Positions 1 to 7,878 of a stretch of DNA of 64,000 nucleotides are shown here, piece by piece. The translations under genes and the position numbers were made by a program. Source of the stretch: Nonomuraea aurantiaca (GTDB taxonomy: Bacteria; Actinomycetota; Actinomycetes; Streptosporangiales; Streptosporangiaceae); the NCBI RefSeq assembly GCF_020215705.1, contig NZ_JAIWNB010000015.1, positions 108,592 to 172,591 on the forward strand, read 5' to 3'. Under the pieces are notes generated by a model, which did no database searches, was not told the origin of the DNA, and saw only the letters and a program-made list of their open reading frames with translations. The first letter of the stretch is position 1. Each line of letters begins with the position of its first letter.

Positions 1-1163
1 AACGCCTGCTGCGGCTGTGACCCCGACTGTGACCCCGACTGTGACCCCGACTGTGACCCCGACTGTGACCTCGGCTGTGATCCTGACGGGGACCCCGGCT
101 GGGAGCCCGGTCGAGATCCCGGCTGGGACTCCGGCCGAGATCCCACCCGGGACGGGTCGGTGGTCACGGCGGCGGGTCCCTTGGCCGTCGTGTCGCTGGG
201 CGGCGGCGTGGCGAACGTAGCCGTGATGTCGGGCTCGTTCACCACGTTCTGCGGCGGCTCCCAGTCGTCGAGCAGCCCGGGAGCCACGAGAGTCGGCGGA
301 TCGGCCGCCGATGTCGCCGATGGCGCCGCGGGTGCGGGCGCAGTGCCCCCGACCAGGGCGATCAGCAGGTCCTGGGCCGTGGGCCGCTGAGCCGGATCCA
401 TGTCGGTAGCCCGCCGGACCAGCTCATCGAGCGGCGCGGGCAGAGCGCCCAGGTCCGGCGGCGCGTTCAGTACGCGTGTGGCGAGCGTGATGGGGTCGCC
501 GCGCCCGAACGGGTGGCGCCCATTACCGGCGTACGCGATCAGACAGCCCCAGGCGAAGATGTCGACGGCCGGAGTGACCGTTTCCCCCCGTACCTGCTCG
601 GGCGCCCACCAGCCAGGACTGCCCAGCAGCTCACCGGACATGGTGAACCCGGTCTCCCTGTCGAGCGCCCTGGCGATGCCGAAGTCGATCACTCGCGGCC
701 CGGACAGCGACAATATGACATTGGCCGGCTTGAGATCCCTGTGCACCAGCCCGGCTACGTGGATCGCCGCCAGCGCCGCCGCGACTCCCAGCGCGACGCC
801 GTGCAGCGGCCCCGGGTCCAGCGCGCCGTACTTGGCGATCTGGTCCGACAACGGGGTGCCGCCGATGTACTCGGTCACCATGTACGGGCGGCTGTCGCCG
901 GTGTTGCCGTTGTCGAGCACCTGAGCCGTACAGAACGATGCCACCCGCCGCGCGTTCTCCACCTCGGCATGAAAGCGGTCCGCGAACCCTTGCTGGTTGG
1001 CGAACTCGGCCTTCACCACCTTGACCGCGACGAACCGCCCCGTCGGTGCCCTGGCCAGGAACACCGTACCCATGCCGCCCTCGCCGAGTCGGCCGAGCAG
1101 CCGGTACGGGCCGATTTCCCGCAGATCCGTCGGGCGGAGCGGCGCGGCGCCCGTTGGCTCCAT
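1..1163 (-). CDS. Ser/Thr protein kinase (C-terminus beyond window)
   Basis: Cytosolic eukaryotic-like Ser/Thr kinase catalytic domain, starting at ATG 1163 and still open at the left edge (about 387 codons visible). The glycine loop GEGGMGTVFLA lies near residues 27-37, followed by the VAVK lysine at 48. HRDLKPAN lies near 137-144 and DFG near 157, so the catalytic set is intact. An in-frame ATG at 1193 exists but its GGGAGG is too close, so 1163 is preferred. After about residue 290 the protein becomes a Pro/Ser/Gly/Gln linker ending in Ser-Gln-Ser-Gly repeats encoded by 12-bp tandem repeats (about 17-70). In this family such linkers usually lead to a membrane or sensor domain, which is not visible here. 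It is transcribed divergently from rsmA with a 89-bp gap. Confidence 0.9.
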   Translation of the reverse strand, partial: MEPTGAAPLRPTDLREIGPYRLLGRLGEGGMGTVFLARAPTGRFVAVKVVKAEFANQQGFADRFHAEVENARRVASFCTAQVLDNGNTGDSRPYMVTEYIGGTPLSDQIAKYGALDPGPLHGVALGVAAALAAIHVAGLVHRDLKPANVILSLSGPRVIDFGIARALDRETGFTMSGELLGSPGWWAPEQVRGETVTPAVDIFAWGCLIAYAGNGRHPFGRGDPITLATRVLNAPPDLGALPAPLDELVRRATDMDPAQRPTAQDLLIALVGGTAPAPAAPSATSAADPPTLVAPGLLDDWEPPQNVVNEPDITATFATPPPSDTTAKGPAAVTTDPSRVGSRPESQPGSRPGSQPGSPSGSQPRSQSGSQSGSQSGSQSGSQPQQA

Positions 1164-1252
1164 CAAGGACGTCCCTTCCTGTTCCACGCCCATCCTCCCC
1201 TGTGGTGCCCCCATCCGCCATCGCAGGTTCTTCGATGCGGGAGACTGGTTGG

Positions 1253-2098
1253 ATGATGAGCCTGTTGGGCCCTGCGGAAATACGTATTTTGGCGGATAAG
1301 CTAAATCTTCGTCCGACGAAAAAGCTAGGCCAAAACTTCGTGATCGACGCGGGAACCGTGCGGCGCATCGTCAGAGTGGCCTCACTGGCCCCAGACGACG
1401 TGGTCATAGAGGTGGGCCCCGGCCTCGGCTCACTCACCCTCGCGCTGCTCCCCGAGGCCCAGCACGTGGTGGCCGTCGAGATCGACCCGGTGCTCGCGGG
1501 CCAGCTCCCGGTGACCGTCGCGGACCGCGGCCTCAGCGACAAGCTCACGGTCGTGGAGGCCGACGCCATGCGCATCACCTCCGCCGACCTGCTGGGCCAC
1601 ACGCCCACGGCCCTGGTCGCGAACCTCCCGTACAACGTCGCGGTGCCGGTCGTCCTCCACCTGCTGCAGGTGCTGCCGTCACTGCGCAAGGGCCTCGTGA
1701 TGGTCCAGTCGGAAGTGGCCGACCGCCTCGCGGCCGGCCCCGGCTCCAAGGTGTACGGGGTGCCGTCGGTGAAGGCCGCCTGGTACGCGGACGTACGGCG
1801 GGCGGGCCCGGTGGGGCGGACGGTGTTCTGGCCCGCACCGAACGTTGATTCCGGCCTCGTCTCCATGGCCCGCAGGGACCCACCCGAGACCTCCGCCTCA
1901 CGCGAGGAGGTGTTCGCGGTGATCGACGCCGCATTCGCCCAGCGCCGCAAGACGTTGCGCGCCGCGCTGGCGTCCTGGGCCGGCACCCCCGCCCAGGCCG
2001 AAACCGCCTTGCGGGCGGCCGGGGTGGACCCGTCCGCGCGGGGGGAGCAGCTCGACGTGACAGCCTTCGCCCGAATCGCGGAGGCCAAGCCCTCGTAG
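1253..2098 (+). CDS. rsmA: 16S rRNA dimethyladenosine transferase RsmA/KsgA
   Basis: Dimethylates two adjacent adenines near the 3' end of 16S rRNA during 30S maturation. The 281-aa length is normal for the family. The sequence shows KKLGQNFVID near residues 23-32, the SAM motif EVGPGLGSLTLAL near 51-63 and the target-base motif NLPYNVA near 124. The start is ATG 1253, with GGAG nine bases upstream; a second ATG follows immediately. In many actinomycetes ispE follows directly; here about 6.6 kb of accessory DNA separates the two. Confidence 0.95.
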   Translation: MMSLLGPAEIRILADKLNLRPTKKLGQNFVIDAGTVRRIVRVASLAPDDVVIEVGPGLGSLTLALLPEAQHVVAVEIDPVLAGQLPVTVADRGLSDKLTVVEADAMRITSADLLGHTPTALVANLPYNVAVPVVLHLLQVLPSLRKGLVMVQSEVADRLAAGPGSKVYGVPSVKAAWYADVRRAGPVGRTVFWPAPNVDSGLVSMARRDPPETSASREEVFAVIDAAFAQRRKTLRAALASWAGTPAQAETALRAAGVDPSARGEQLDVTAFARIAEAKPS

Positions 2099-2135
2099 AT
2101 CGAGCGGGACGACTCGCGAGCCTTAGGCGATCGGC

Positions 2136-2359
2136 GCGCCTGAGGGGATCTGCGCCCGGGAGGATCTGCGCCTGAGGGGATCTGCGCCTGAGGGGATCTG
2201 CGCCTGAGGGGATCTGCGCCCGGGAAGATCCGCGTCCGAGGAGATCCGCGTCCGAGGAGATCCGCGTCCGAGGAGATCCGCGTCTGAGGAGATCCGCGTC
2301 TGAGGAGATCCGCGTCTGAGGAGATCCGCGTCTGAGGAGATCCGCGTCTGAGGAGATCC
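2136..2359. repeat. 16-bp tandem repeat array, 14 units
   Basis: Fourteen contiguous 16-bp units of the form GCGYCYGAGGRGATCY directly downstream of rsmA. The first five units carry TGAGGGGATCT and the later ones TCTGAGGAGATCC, so the array is stratified as expected from unit-by-unit expansion. Because 3 x 16 is divisible by three it makes artificial open frames with a 16-residue period. I see no gene in 2099-2558. Each unit contains GATC. Confidence 0.9.
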
Positions 2360-2558
2360 GCACCCGGCGAGGGTCGCGTGCTTAGGGAATCGGGCTTCGG
2401 GGCCTGGAAGCCACAAAAGCCATCCCGGGCAACCCTGGTTATCCACAGAGGGTCGCCTCCGCAACCCCGGATATCCACAGAACCCCGCTCGGCTCCCCGA
2501 CGCCATGCCCGCTCACAAGATCCTGAGGCCTCCGTTCCGCAAATCGCAGGAGGCCCAC

Positions 2559-3734
2559 ATGACCCCCGGCTCCGCCCAGACCCCCCGCTTCGTCCGGACC
2601 CCCCGCTCCGTTCTGGGCACCCGCTCCGTCATGTCCACCCGCTTTGGCCTGGGCACCCGCTTTACCTTGGCCATTCGCCCCGCCGTGAACCCTCGCCCCG
2701 CCGTGAACGCTCACCCGGTCCCGAGCATCCGCGCCAACCCGGCCACAGGCCCCGCAGTGAGCCCACGCTCCGCCCTGACTGCCCGCCCCGCCCTGAGCAT
2801 CCGCCCTGCTCTCACTGGGCTCGCGGTCGGAGGAGGCACCCTCGCAGCCCTCCTCGCATTCCCCAACACGGTTGCAGCCGCGAGTGCCAACGCGACCTCA
2901 CTCAAGCCACCGACCACCCAGTGCTTCCACCTGATCGCCCTACCCACCAAACCCGTGAGTGGCGGGCGCGATATGAGCCCCGTGAAGGGCACACGCGATA
3001 CGAGCCCCATAAATGGCAGACGCGATACGAGACTCTCCCAGGACGTCCCGCCAGAGATGCTCTTTGCCCTGCCTCCTGAGGGCGCGGACCATCCTGAGGG
3101 CGCCGACCATTCCGGGGGCGCGGACCAGCAGCCCATCTACGTTCTCATCCCCCTTCCTCCAGAAGCCTGCTTTGCCCCCCATCCCCCGGCCAAGACCCCC
3201 CGGGACCCCGGAGACCCCCGGAACCCCGGTGACCGAGACCCCCGAGACACCGAACACCCCGAAGATGGAGATCCCCGAGACCCCCGAAGCACTCCGCCCG
3301 AGCCAAGCCCCACCAAGCCCCGGCCCAAGGGCGACATCGCAGCGGCAGCCGCCATCGACCAGTTGGGCACCCCGTTCTCATGGGGCGGCGGCACCCCGTC
3401 AGGCCCCACCACAGGCATAGGCAGGGGAGCCCACACCAAGGGCTTCGACTGCAGCGGCCTGACCCTCTACGCCTGGTCCAAAGCCGGCATAAGGCTCGGC
3501 CACTACACAGGCACCCAGTTCCGCCAGGGCCGCAGAGTCACACTCGGCGAGCTACGCAAGGGCGATCTGGTCTTCTTCGGCGGCGGCACCGGCGACCCCA
3601 CCCACGTCGGCCTCAACCTCGGCGGTGGCGTAATGATCCACGCCCCCAAAACCGGCGACGTGGTCAGAAAAACCCCGTTCCTAACCTCCACCTACTATCG
3701 CCCCCTCTACCGAGGCGCCGTACGCCCAGGCTGA
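2559..3734 (+). CDS. NlpC/P60 family secreted or membrane-anchored peptidase
   Basis: Predicted cell-wall peptidoglycan endopeptidase of 391 aa. Start ATG 2559 follows AGGAGG at 2548-2553. The N-terminal 85 residues are a degenerate Arg/Pro/Ser/Thr repeat made of short DNA repeats, followed by a hydrophobic stretch near 88-110 ending in Ala-rich sequence, which could act as a signal anchor. A long Pro/Asp/Arg linker follows. The C-terminal 115 residues are NlpC/P60: the catalytic Cys is in FDCSGLTLYAW near residue 298 and the His is in THVGLNLGGG near 349. The unusually long N-terminal extension before the membrane segment is odd for a Sec signal and may not all be translated. No obvious operon partner. 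Confidence 0.8.
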   Translation: MTPGSAQTPRFVRTPRSVLGTRSVMSTRFGLGTRFTLAIRPAVNPRPAVNAHPVPSIRANPATGPAVSPRSALTARPALSIRPALTGLAVGGGTLAALLAFPNTVAAASANATSLKPPTTQCFHLIALPTKPVSGGRDMSPVKGTRDTSPINGRRDTRLSQDVPPEMLFALPPEGADHPEGADHSGGADQQPIYVLIPLPPEACFAPHPPAKTPRDPGDPRNPGDRDPRDTEHPEDGDPRDPRSTPPEPSPTKPRPKGDIAAAAAIDQLGTPFSWGGGTPSGPTTGIGRGAHTKGFDCSGLTLYAWSKAGIRLGHYTGTQFRQGRRVTLGELRKGDLVFFGGGTGDPTHVGLNLGGGVMIHAPKTGDVVRKTPFLTSTYYRPLYRGAVRPG

Positions 3735-3738
3735 CCCC

Positions 3739-3829
3739 GCCAGCCGCCAGCCGCCAGCCGCCAGCCGCCAGCCGCCAGCCGCCAGCCGCCAGCCGCCAGC
3801 CGCCAGCCGCCAGCCGCCAGCCGCCAGCC
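3739..3829. repeat. 7-bp tandem repeat, 13 units
   Basis: Thirteen perfect head-to-tail copies of CGCCAGC beginning just after the NlpC/P60 stop codon at 3734. It is noncoding by position; the frames it opens on both strands are composition artefacts. It lies in the convergent spacer between the peptidase gene and the arginase-like gene. Confidence 0.95.
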
Positions 3830-3951
3830 GACGGTCGGCAGCACCCCGAGCCACCCTGGCCCTCGCCACCACACGAGGACCAGCCCTCATTCCCGGGCCG
3901 CATCCCATCCCCCCGTTCACCGGGTGCGGCCGGGCTCCTCAAATGTGAGCG

Positions 3952-4773
3952 TCAAGTGCGAGCGCAGACTTTGACCAACTTCTCGACCAGCGGCGCGAGC
4001 AACTTCTGATCCTCGGGCCTGCCCGGCTCATACTCCACGATCCCCAGCCCCACTACTTCGAACCGCTCCGCCACCGCGCTGACCAGTCCAAGCAGCCCAT
4101 CAGGTCGCATCCCGCCCGGGGCCGGCGTCCCCACGCTCGCGAAGACCTCCGGATCCAGCACATCAAGATCGATATGTAGGTAGACGACCTTCTCCTCGAA
4201 TCCGCGCTCCTTCGGAAAACCAGCCCGCCCCTGATCGAAACCAGCTGAAGCGATCGCATCGACCAGCGTCGCGGGATCCGGCATACCCAGGTGGCACACC
4301 CCACTCGTCTCAACGAACGTACCCTCGGCCGGATCGAGATCCCGTACCCCGGCGAGCACGATCTGCCACGGACGGACCGGCTCCTCGGGCACCAGCCCCG
4401 CCGGTCCTTCACCGGTGAGGGCCCGCAGCACCATCCCGTGAAACGCCCCAGACGGTGAGTCGGCCAGCGTATTGAGATCCCCATGAGCATCGAACCAGAC
4501 GATCACCAGCCGATCCCCGTACTTCCGCCGAGCCGCCGCCACCGGCTCCAACTCGACCCCGCAATCACCTCCAGCGGTGACCATGAGCCCCTCGCCCACC
4601 TGCGACATCATCGCCCGCACCCGAGAAGCCGTGATGATCAGATCATCATCGACTTCAACGCGCAGTCGCCGCCCCGCAGGCACCATCCCCGCCAACAACC
4701 GGGCACCCTCCCGAAGCCGCTCGGCCGTAGCTGATCCCGACCCCTGCCACTGCGGCACCTCAACAACCGTCAC
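3952..4773 (-). CDS. Arginase/agmatinase (ureohydrolase) family protein, altered metal ligand
   Basis: A 273-aa cytosolic ureohydrolase-fold protein. DAHGDLN (the DAHxD motif) and HIDLDVLDPE (the DxDxxDP motif) are intact and would bind the binuclear manganese centre. The first motif, normally GGDHS, reads GGDCG, so the usual metal-ligand His is Cys. The substrate is therefore uncertain; formiminoglutamase, guanidine hydrolases and agmatinase-like enzymes share this fold. The start is taken as GTG 4773; an in-frame TTG at 4782 closer to GAGGGAG is an alternative. It is transcribed divergently from the small gene at 4966. Confidence 0.8.
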   Translation of the reverse strand: MTVVEVPQWQGSGSATAERLREGARLLAGMVPAGRRLRVEVDDDLIITASRVRAMMSQVGEGLMVTAGGDCGVELEPVAAARRKYGDRLVIVWFDAHGDLNTLADSPSGAFHGMVLRALTGEGPAGLVPEEPVRPWQIVLAGVRDLDPAEGTFVETSGVCHLGMPDPATLVDAIASAGFDQGRAGFPKERGFEEKVVYLHIDLDVLDPEVFASVGTPAPGGMRPDGLLGLVSAVAERFEVVGLGIVEYEPGRPEDQKLLAPLVEKLVKVCART

Positions 4774-4965
4774 TTCCGACAAAACTCCCTCTTTCCCCCA
4801 AAGAGATGTATTTTCCCCTGATGTAGCGCGCCGTCCAAGTCGAGCCACTAGCCTGATCGTCGTGCTGCCGGAGGGCGGGGCCGAGGCGAGCGCGCCACGT
4901 GGGAAGAGCCCCGACCACGATGAGCTGTTCGACCACGCCGCCATGGAGTTTAGGACCGACTGACG

Positions 4966-5283
4966 ATGAGCGCGGATGAGGATTTCAAGCAGGTCGGCGC
5001 TGAGCTGGCCGACCTGGGTGTACAGATCTCCAGGATGATGGGGAGTCCCGCACTCAAAGATCAGGCGGGGAAGGTGTTCGCGAGCCTGCAGCGTGACGGC
5101 GCGATGGTGTTCCGGCTGGTCAGGGACACCCCCGAACACACTGCCGCGCTCCAGCTGGCGGGGGCATCCCTGTTCGACCCCTCGGGGCAGGGCAGGGTGA
5201 TAAAGGACTGGGTGGTCGTACCCCACTCCTCGGCCGAGAAATGGACGGATCTGGCTGAGGCCGCCCTCAGCCGCCCACGCTGA
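4966..5283 (+). CDS. Small conserved protein, weakly TfoX/MmcQ-like
   Basis: A 105-aa soluble protein starting at ATG 4966 after TTAGGA. It has no signal or membrane segment. The middle (RDGAMVFRL) and the end (WVVVPHSSAEKWTDLAEAAL) resemble the layout of TfoX-N/MmcQ-type small domains, but this is a visual impression only. It could simply be a lineage-specific hypothetical. It is divergent from the arginase-like gene and followed by the IS481 remnant. Confidence 0.6.
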   Translation: MSADEDFKQVGAELADLGVQISRMMGSPALKDQAGKVFASLQRDGAMVFRLVRDTPEHTAALQLAGASLFDPSGQGRVIKDWVVVPHSSAEKWTDLAEAALSRPR

Positions 5284-5304
5284 TCAGTAGGCCATGCCGT
5301 CGGT

Positions 5305-5779
5305 GTGGCGGTGACTGCCCTAGTCGGGCAGGACGCGGTGCACGGTCGAGGTGGGCACGCCCAGGCGGGCGGCAATGCGGGCCGGGCTCAGCCGGTGTGT
5401 GAAGCGGATCTTGACGATCCGTCGTTCGGTCCGAGTGCCGGTGCGATGCGGGCTGTGATGGGACCGGCTGGGGCGGTCACTCATGCAGGCCGCCCCCTGC
5501 CGTCGGTAGCGCTCAGCCCATCGCCGCGCTGTGGTGTGCGAGACCTGAAAACGTTCGGCGGCCGGCCGCAGCGGCCATTCCTCATTCACGACGCAGCATG
5601 CCAGGCGAAGACGCCCCGTTCGGTCAGCAGGGCATTGCGGTGGGGCACGAGAACCTCCGGCGGGCGGTGCGTTTCTTGGTCGATACACACCACGCCCGGA
5701 GGTCATCACCATTTCAAGATCCTCGACGGCGAGTCACCGATCTTGTCCTTATGTCACCAAACGTCCGTGGTCAGTACAG
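5305..5779 (-). mobile_element. Truncated IS481-type element
   Basis: Remnant insertion sequence containing the broken transposase fragment plus about 130 bp of upstream sequence that should include one terminal end near 5755-5779. The opposite end and catalytic domain are missing. It abuts the 3' end of the gene at 5780-6139. Confidence 0.6.
5320..5648 (-). pseudogene. IS481-family transposase, N-terminal fragment with frameshift
   Basis: The reading VPHRNALLTERG from GTG 5648 continues, after a one-base frame change, as RLRLACCVV, then a helix-turn-helix stretch with FQVSHTTARRWAERYR and a second with GVPTSTVHRVLPD. This is the N-terminal DNA-binding half of IS481-type transposases. The DDE catalytic half is absent because the frame stops at 5320. 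The upstream sequence to about 5779 (TGTCACCAAACGTCCGTGGTC) looks like the surviving terminal end of the element. It is a dead fragment. Confidence 0.75.
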
Positions 5780-6139
5780 CTAGCGCAGCCACCGCAGGGC
5801 GGCGTCGGCGCAGTCCTCGGGGCTGCTGTTGAAGGCGATGGCCGCGTCGGGCGCGTGCTGCCGGACCAGATTGACCGTCTTCTCGAAGAATTCGAGCAAG
5901 GGCTCGTACTTGCGGATGCCGCCGCCGATCACTATGCAGGCGTAGTCGTAGCGGGTCAGCGCCTCCACGATCGCGCCTTCGGGGTTGTCGTCAAGTGCCA
6001 ACAGGCACCAGTCGGCCTCGATACCGTGATCGTCGAAACGGGCCTGACCGCGCGCCATTGCCGCCTGGACCGGCTCCAGGGCCCAGCCCTGGATCTTGGC
6101 GGGATCGAGACCGACCACCAGTACTCGTGCCACTGTCAC
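5780..6139 (-). CDS. Conserved hypothetical protein
   Basis: A 119-aa soluble protein that begins VARVLVVGLDPAKI and contains YDYACIVIGGGIRKYEPLLE. This alternating beta/alpha pattern suggests a small Rossmann-like or flavodoxin-like fold; I do not recognise a named family. The start is GTG 6139 with AAGGAGG four bases upstream; a second GTG at 6133 is nearly as good. The dispersed repeat element at 6300-6660 lies upstream, so it may form part of this gene's leader. Confidence 0.75.
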   Translation of the reverse strand: MTVARVLVVGLDPAKIQGWALEPVQAAMARGQARFDDHGIEADWCLLALDDNPEGAIVEALTRYDYACIVIGGGIRKYEPLLEFFEKTVNLVRQHAPDAAIAFNSSPEDCADAALRWLR

Positions 6140-6299
6140 GCGTCCTCCTTCTCCAAGAACGTTTCCGCCAGCGCGAGGGTTGAAGGTGGTGTCTGGGCGT
6201 ACCGACATAGCCGATCTCCTCCAGAGGGCGCCACGTTAGCCCGATCCTGCCACGCACGCTTCTCGACGTGCTCTCGTCAGAGCGGCAGGAGGTCGTGCC

Positions 6300-6660
6300 A
6301 GTGCGATGCCCACGAACGTTCGCCGGGTATCCGTTCCTCCTCCTCTCGCCGGTAGGGGGCCCCTTCATTAGGGCCTCTGCGATGGCGGGTGGTTTCTTCC
6401 GTCTCGCCGGTTGGGTGGATCTCTCTGGGAGGGCCTCTGCGATGGCGGACGGCTTCTTGCCTCTCGCCCGTTGGGCGGATCTTTCCGATCGGGCCCCAGC
6501 CATGACGGACCGTTTCTTCCTCTCGCCCATAGGGCGGATCCCCTCAAGAGGGGCCCCAGCCACGATTGACCGTTTTCTTCCTCCTCTGAAGGGGCATCGC
6601 CTCCGAAAGGACCCCAGTCACCAGGGACCGTCACAGAGATCGAGACAGTCGTGTGACGAA
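6300..6660 (-). repeat. Dispersed repeat element, copy A (five 58-61 bp units)
   Basis: Read on the minus strand, the element opens with a hairpin (GACCGTC-type arms 6626-6632 and 6644-6650, one mismatch), then has five imperfect units of 58-61 bp. Each unit has the shape GGTCCGTC..TGGCTG..GCC...GAGAGGAAGAAAC, and the element ends at a conserved border around CCGGCGAACGTTCG. A second copy with the same borders, hairpin and unit design lies at 46892-47184. Both sit between the 3' end of one minus-strand gene and the 5' end of the next. The 60-bp period keeps a frame open on the minus strand, but the two copies do not conserve a protein well, so I treat it as noncoding. Confidence 0.75.
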
Positions 6661-6726
6661 ACACCGGCGAACCCTCCTGGCCACCCCACTGGTCGGGGCC
6701 AAGAACTGCGCCGTTCGCGTCGTCTC

Positions 6727-7878
6727 CTAGGCCGTAGTCAGGCCGGCCTGCTTGGCAGCGGCGGCCACCGCCTCGAAGCCGTACTGGAGCATCTCCGCCT
6801 CATAGGCGTGTACGGCCTCGACGAGCGGCAGCCCGCGGTCGCGGGCATCAGCGAGTCGGCGCGTGAGCAGGGCGGCGTCGCGCAGGGCCACAGCAGCGCC
6901 GATCCCGGCCGGCACCATGCAGTGGATGGCGTCCCCGACCAGTGTCACCGGGCCGCTCGGCCACGGCTTCACCGGCTCCGACGTCCGCATGGATGCGGTG
7001 CGGACCGTAGCTGGGTCCGCCCGCCGGATGATTTCCCCGAGGCGGGGGTCCCAGTCGGTGACGCGTTCGCGGGCGGCGTCGCGCAAGCCGGCGCCGTCCA
7101 GCGCCGACACGTCGTCGGGGGTGCCGAGCACCCACATCACGTAGTCGCGGGTGTCAGTGAACTCCAGACCGGACCGGAGTTCAGCCGCGGCCTCGCGTGG
7201 GTCGCGCCGAAACCGGTGCCCGGCCAGCGGCATGAACCGGCCGCCGGAGCCGACGACGGTGGAAAACCCGTCCAGGGACTCGGCGGGGGTGATCGCCGCC
7301 ACGTCGCTGGTCAACGGGGTCTTGCCGAAGATCAGCCGCATGCCGACGTCCACGACCCGGGCGTACGGGAGCAGCTGGCGCCGGACCCGCGACATGGACC
7401 CGTCGGCGGCGACCAGCAGGTCAGCCTCCTGTACGGCGCCGTCGGCGAAGCGTGCCCTGACCCGGTCACTGGGAAGGACCTCAAACCCGGTGAACTCGCT
7501 CCCAAACCGGGTCACCTTCTCCAGTTCGGCGAGCAGGATCGTACGCAAGGTAAGCCGGTCGACGCTGATGCCGCTGTCGGGAGTGAGCTCGGCCGCTGGG
7601 TCGTTGACCACGAACCTGTTGAGGACAGTGAGATCACTGGCGAAGATCGTCACGCCCGGGCCGGGCGTCCCCGCCGTGGCCAGCACCAGGCGGTGAAGGT
7701 GTTCGGGCAGGCAGTCGTGGAGGGCGCGGTTGCCCTCCGCTGCGATGTGGATGCGATAGCCCTGCCCTTTGGCCGGCTCCGGGTCGCGCTCATGCAACGT
7801 CACCTGGAATCCGGCCCGTTGTAACCCGTGGGCCAGGCATGGCCCCGCGAGCCCGCCTCCAATGATCGCGACATGCAT
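6727..7878 (-). CDS. FAD-dependent monooxygenase (class A, PHBH fold)
   Basis: A 383-aa flavoprotein that probably hydroxylates or epoxidises an aromatic or polyketide-like substrate using NAD(P)H. The N-terminal ADP-binding motif is AIIGGGLAGPCLAHGL (residues 4-19). The DG motif region AADGSMSRVR is in the middle, and the GD motif LVGDAIHCMVPAGIGAA is near residue 310. Start ATG 7878 follows AGGAGG six bases upstream. The gene stands alone. Upstream (7885-7970) the DNA is unusually AT-rich with ATATATCGCG and CGAG-ATATTA-CTCG, where a promoter and operator would be expected. Confidence 0.85.
   Translation of the reverse strand: MHVAIIGGGLAGPCLAHGLQRAGFQVTLHERDPEPAKGQGYRIHIAAEGNRALHDCLPEHLHRLVLATAGTPGPGVTIFASDLTVLNRFVVNDPAAELTPDSGISVDRLTLRTILLAELEKVTRFGSEFTGFEVLPSDRVRARFADGAVQEADLLVAADGSMSRVRRQLLPYARVVDVGMRLIFGKTPLTSDVAAITPAESLDGFSTVVGSGGRFMPLAGHRFRRDPREAAAELRSGLEFTDTRDYVMWVLGTPDDVSALDGAGLRDAARERVTDWDPRLGEIIRRADPATVRTASMRTSEPVKPWPSGPVTLVGDAIHCMVPAGIGAAVALRDAALLTRRLADARDRGLPLVEAVHAYEAEMLQYGFEAVAAAAKQAGLTTA

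Noticed and set aside
631..2478. Long minus-strand frame spanning kinase, rsmA and the 16-bp repeats
   Set aside because: It is out of frame with the kinase, antisense to rsmA and low-complexity in the repeat part.
3664..3942. Minus-strand frames over the 7-bp array
   Set aside because: Tripeptide-like repeats generated by the CGCCAGC array.
4862..4963. 33-codon frame upstream of the small protein at 4966
   Set aside because: Short, no ribosome binding site and no recognisable sequence; it could be part of the leader.
5991..6563. Minus-strand protein with 20-residue repeats across dispersed element copy A
   Set aside because: The 60-bp period keeps the frame open, but copy B does not conserve the protein, and the frame then runs out of phase over the gene at 5780-6139.
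6300..6660. CRISPR array
   Set aside because: Units are contiguous and imperfect with no conserved repeat alternating with unique spacers, and no cas genes are present.
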